From Lacinutrix sp. (lineage in GTDB: Bacteria > Bacteroidota > Bacteroidia > Flavobacteriales > Flavobacteriaceae): DNA of 64,000 nucleotides. Shown piece by piece: positions 62,810 through 64,000 of the stretch (position 1 is its first letter; every line of letters begins with the position of its first letter). The notes beneath the pieces are model-generated. The model had not been told where the DNA came from. It saw nothing but the letters and a program-made list of their open reading frames with translations, and did no database searches. The DNA is taken from positions 62,001 to 126,000 of the forward strand of contig NZ_JAQWGS010000025.1 of NCBI RefSeq assembly GCF_029238095.1, in the 5' to 3' direction. The translations under genes were made by a program, and so were the position numbers.

Positions 62810-62814
62810 ATATT

Positions 62815-64000
62815 ATGGAACAAAAACCAAGCATACCAAAAGGAACAAGAGATTTTAATCCAGAGCAAGTTGCTAAACGTAACTATATTTTTAGTACCAT
62901 AAAAACTTGTTTTGAAACTTTTGGTTTTCAGCCTATAGAAACACCAAGCTTTGAAAATAGCGAAACGCTAATGGGAAAGTATGGTGAAGAAGGTGATCGT
63001 TTGATTTTTAAGATTTTAAATAGTGGTGATTTTTTATCAAAAGTAAATAATCAGTTATATGCTGATAAAAACTCTAATAAAATTACTTCTAGTATCTCAG
63101 AAAAAGCCTTACGTTACGATTTAACAGTGCCTTTCGCGCGTTACGTTGTTCAACACCAAAACGAAATAGAATTCCCATTTAAACGCTACCAAATGCAACC
63201 GGTTTGGAGAGCAGACAGACCACAAAAAGGACGTTTTAGAGAATTCTATCAATGCGATGCAGATGTTGTTGGCAGTGAGAGTTTATGGCAAGAAGTAGAG
63301 TTTGTACAATTGTATGATACAGTATTTGATGCATTAGGTTTAAAAGGCACAACCATAAAAATTAACAATCGTAAAATACTTTCTGGTATAGCAGAAGTTA
63401 TAGGAGCAAGCGATAAGCTTATCGATTTTACAGTTGCATTAGATAAATTAGATAAAATAGGAGAGGAGAAAGTTAAAGAAGAAATGTTGGGTAAAGGTAT
63501 TCCGCAAAACGGAATAGATAAACTACAGCCATTATTCTCTTTAACTGGAGGTTTCGATTCTCAAATAGAAAGCTTAAAACAGATTTTAAGCACTTCCAAA
63601 GAAGGTAAAAAAGGTATTGAAGAATTACAATTTATAAACAATGCGATACAAAGCCTTGGCTTAAAAACATCTACATTACAGTTAGATGTAACACTTGCAC
63701 GTGGTTTAAACTATTATACAGGAGCCATATTCGAAGTTTCTGCACCAGAAGGTGTTAAAATGGGCTCAATTGGTGGAGGAGGACGATATGCTGATTTAAC
63801 TGGTATATTTGGTTTAAAAAATGTAAGTGGAGTAGGAATTAGTTTTGGTTTAGATCGCATCTACCTTGTATTAGAAGAATTAGGTTTGTTTCCAGAGACC
63901 ATAACTAAAAGTACAGAAGTATTATTTATAAATTTTGGAGATAAAGAAGCGCTATTTAGTTTAAAAGCAATAAAATCTTTGCGAGAAGCAGGTGTTAACT
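62815..64000 (+). CDS. hisS: histidyl-tRNA synthetase, 3' end beyond the window
   Basis: The ATG at 62815 opens a frame that continues to the right edge: 395 codons are visible. Class II synthetase motifs are clear: [13 protein letters not shown] at the N terminus, motif 2-like [25 protein letters not shown], and the histidine A motif [10 protein letters not shown] near residue 300, with GGGGRYADL and the [10 protein letters not shown] motif 3. The anticodon-binding domain has just begun at the edge. It charges tRNA-His in the cytoplasm. Confidence 0.96.
   Translation, partial: MEQKPSIPKGTRDFNPEQVAKRNYIFSTIKTCFETFGFQPIETPSFENSETLMGKYGEEGDRLIFKILNSGDFLSKVNNQLYADKNSNKITSSISEKALRYDLTVPFARYVVQHQNEIEFPFKRYQMQPVWRADRPQKGRFREFYQCDADVVGSESLWQEVEFVQLYDTVFDALGLKGTTIKINNRKILSGIAEVIGASDKLIDFTVALDKLDKIGEEKVKEEMLGKGIPQNGIDKLQPLFSLTGGFDSQIESLKQILSTSKEGKKGIEELQFINNAIQSLGLKTSTLQLDVTLARGLNYYTGAIFEVSAPEGVKMGSIGGGGRYADLTGIFGLKNVSGVGISFGLDRIYLVLEELGLFPETITKSTEVLFINFGDKEALFSLKAIKSLREAGVN

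Overview
The window is a chromosomal stretch of a Flavobacteriaceae bacterium (phylum Bacteroidota). It is AT-rich and densely packed. The best-resolved promoters follow the Bacteroidota pattern TTG/TTTG, about 19 nt, TAnnTTTG. Shine-Dalgarno motifs are not evident. Characteristic flavobacterial families are present: a type IX secretion type B sorting domain, DUF4199, DUF4252, DUF4421, DUF6495 and a CarB without its C-terminal allosteric domain. I cannot name the genus from sequence reading alone.

Layout. 1-7.7 kb: end of a BNR-repeat protein, an ECF sigma/anti-sigma/Spy-like module, an MsbA-like exporter, a phosphohexomutase, a polyprenyl-type glycosyltransferase and DUF4199. 7.8-17.1 kb: ribosomal protein L31 (type B), a GlmU-like protein, a peptide-binding lipoprotein, MtaB, a small GNAT, an alpha/beta hydrolase, a lytic transglycosylase coupled to cardiolipin synthase, and a half-size TauE. 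17.3-23.0 kb: rpmH, carB, a truncated carbamoyltransferase and rmuC. 23.1-28.5 kb: a corrinoid uptake locus (ATPase, permease, binding lipoprotein) divergent from a TonB receptor preceded by a cobalamin riboswitch. 28.6-34.7 kb: an S41 protease, a second ECF sigma operon with two DUF4252 products, purB and a helical protein. 34.8-41.2 kb: a heme-binding protein, a glycosyltransferase, a serine hydrolase pseudogene whose catalytic serine codon is TAA, a J-domain protein, a patch of broken genes and a large Cys/Met-type PLP enzyme. 41.4-52.1 kb: an ABC-F ATPase, a sirtuin operon, TrmH, a 973-residue type IX secretion cargo and a DEAD-box helicase with a structured leader. 52.5-64 kb: rdgB, rlmH, nadC, brkB, priA, a LytTR regulator, rpsF-rpsR-rplI, DUF6495 and the start of hisS.

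Most of this is ordinary core genome. There is no phage, IS element, CRISPR array, tRNA or rRNA that I can support. I did not find a clear new multi-gene system.

The most unusual signals are small: (1) a family of 7-bp tandem arrays in the leaders of four separate genes, whose units place stop codons in every reading frame, two of them overlapping the stop codon of the upstream gene; (2) a nonsense codon exactly at the SxxK nucleophile of an otherwise intact hydrolase; (3) a three-hairpin leader with a textbook promoter upstream of the DEAD-box helicase; (4) an apparent deletion scar that truncates a carbamoyltransferase just downstream of carB; (5) an intergenic palindrome near 52.4 kb; and (6) a gene-remnant patch near 39 kb.
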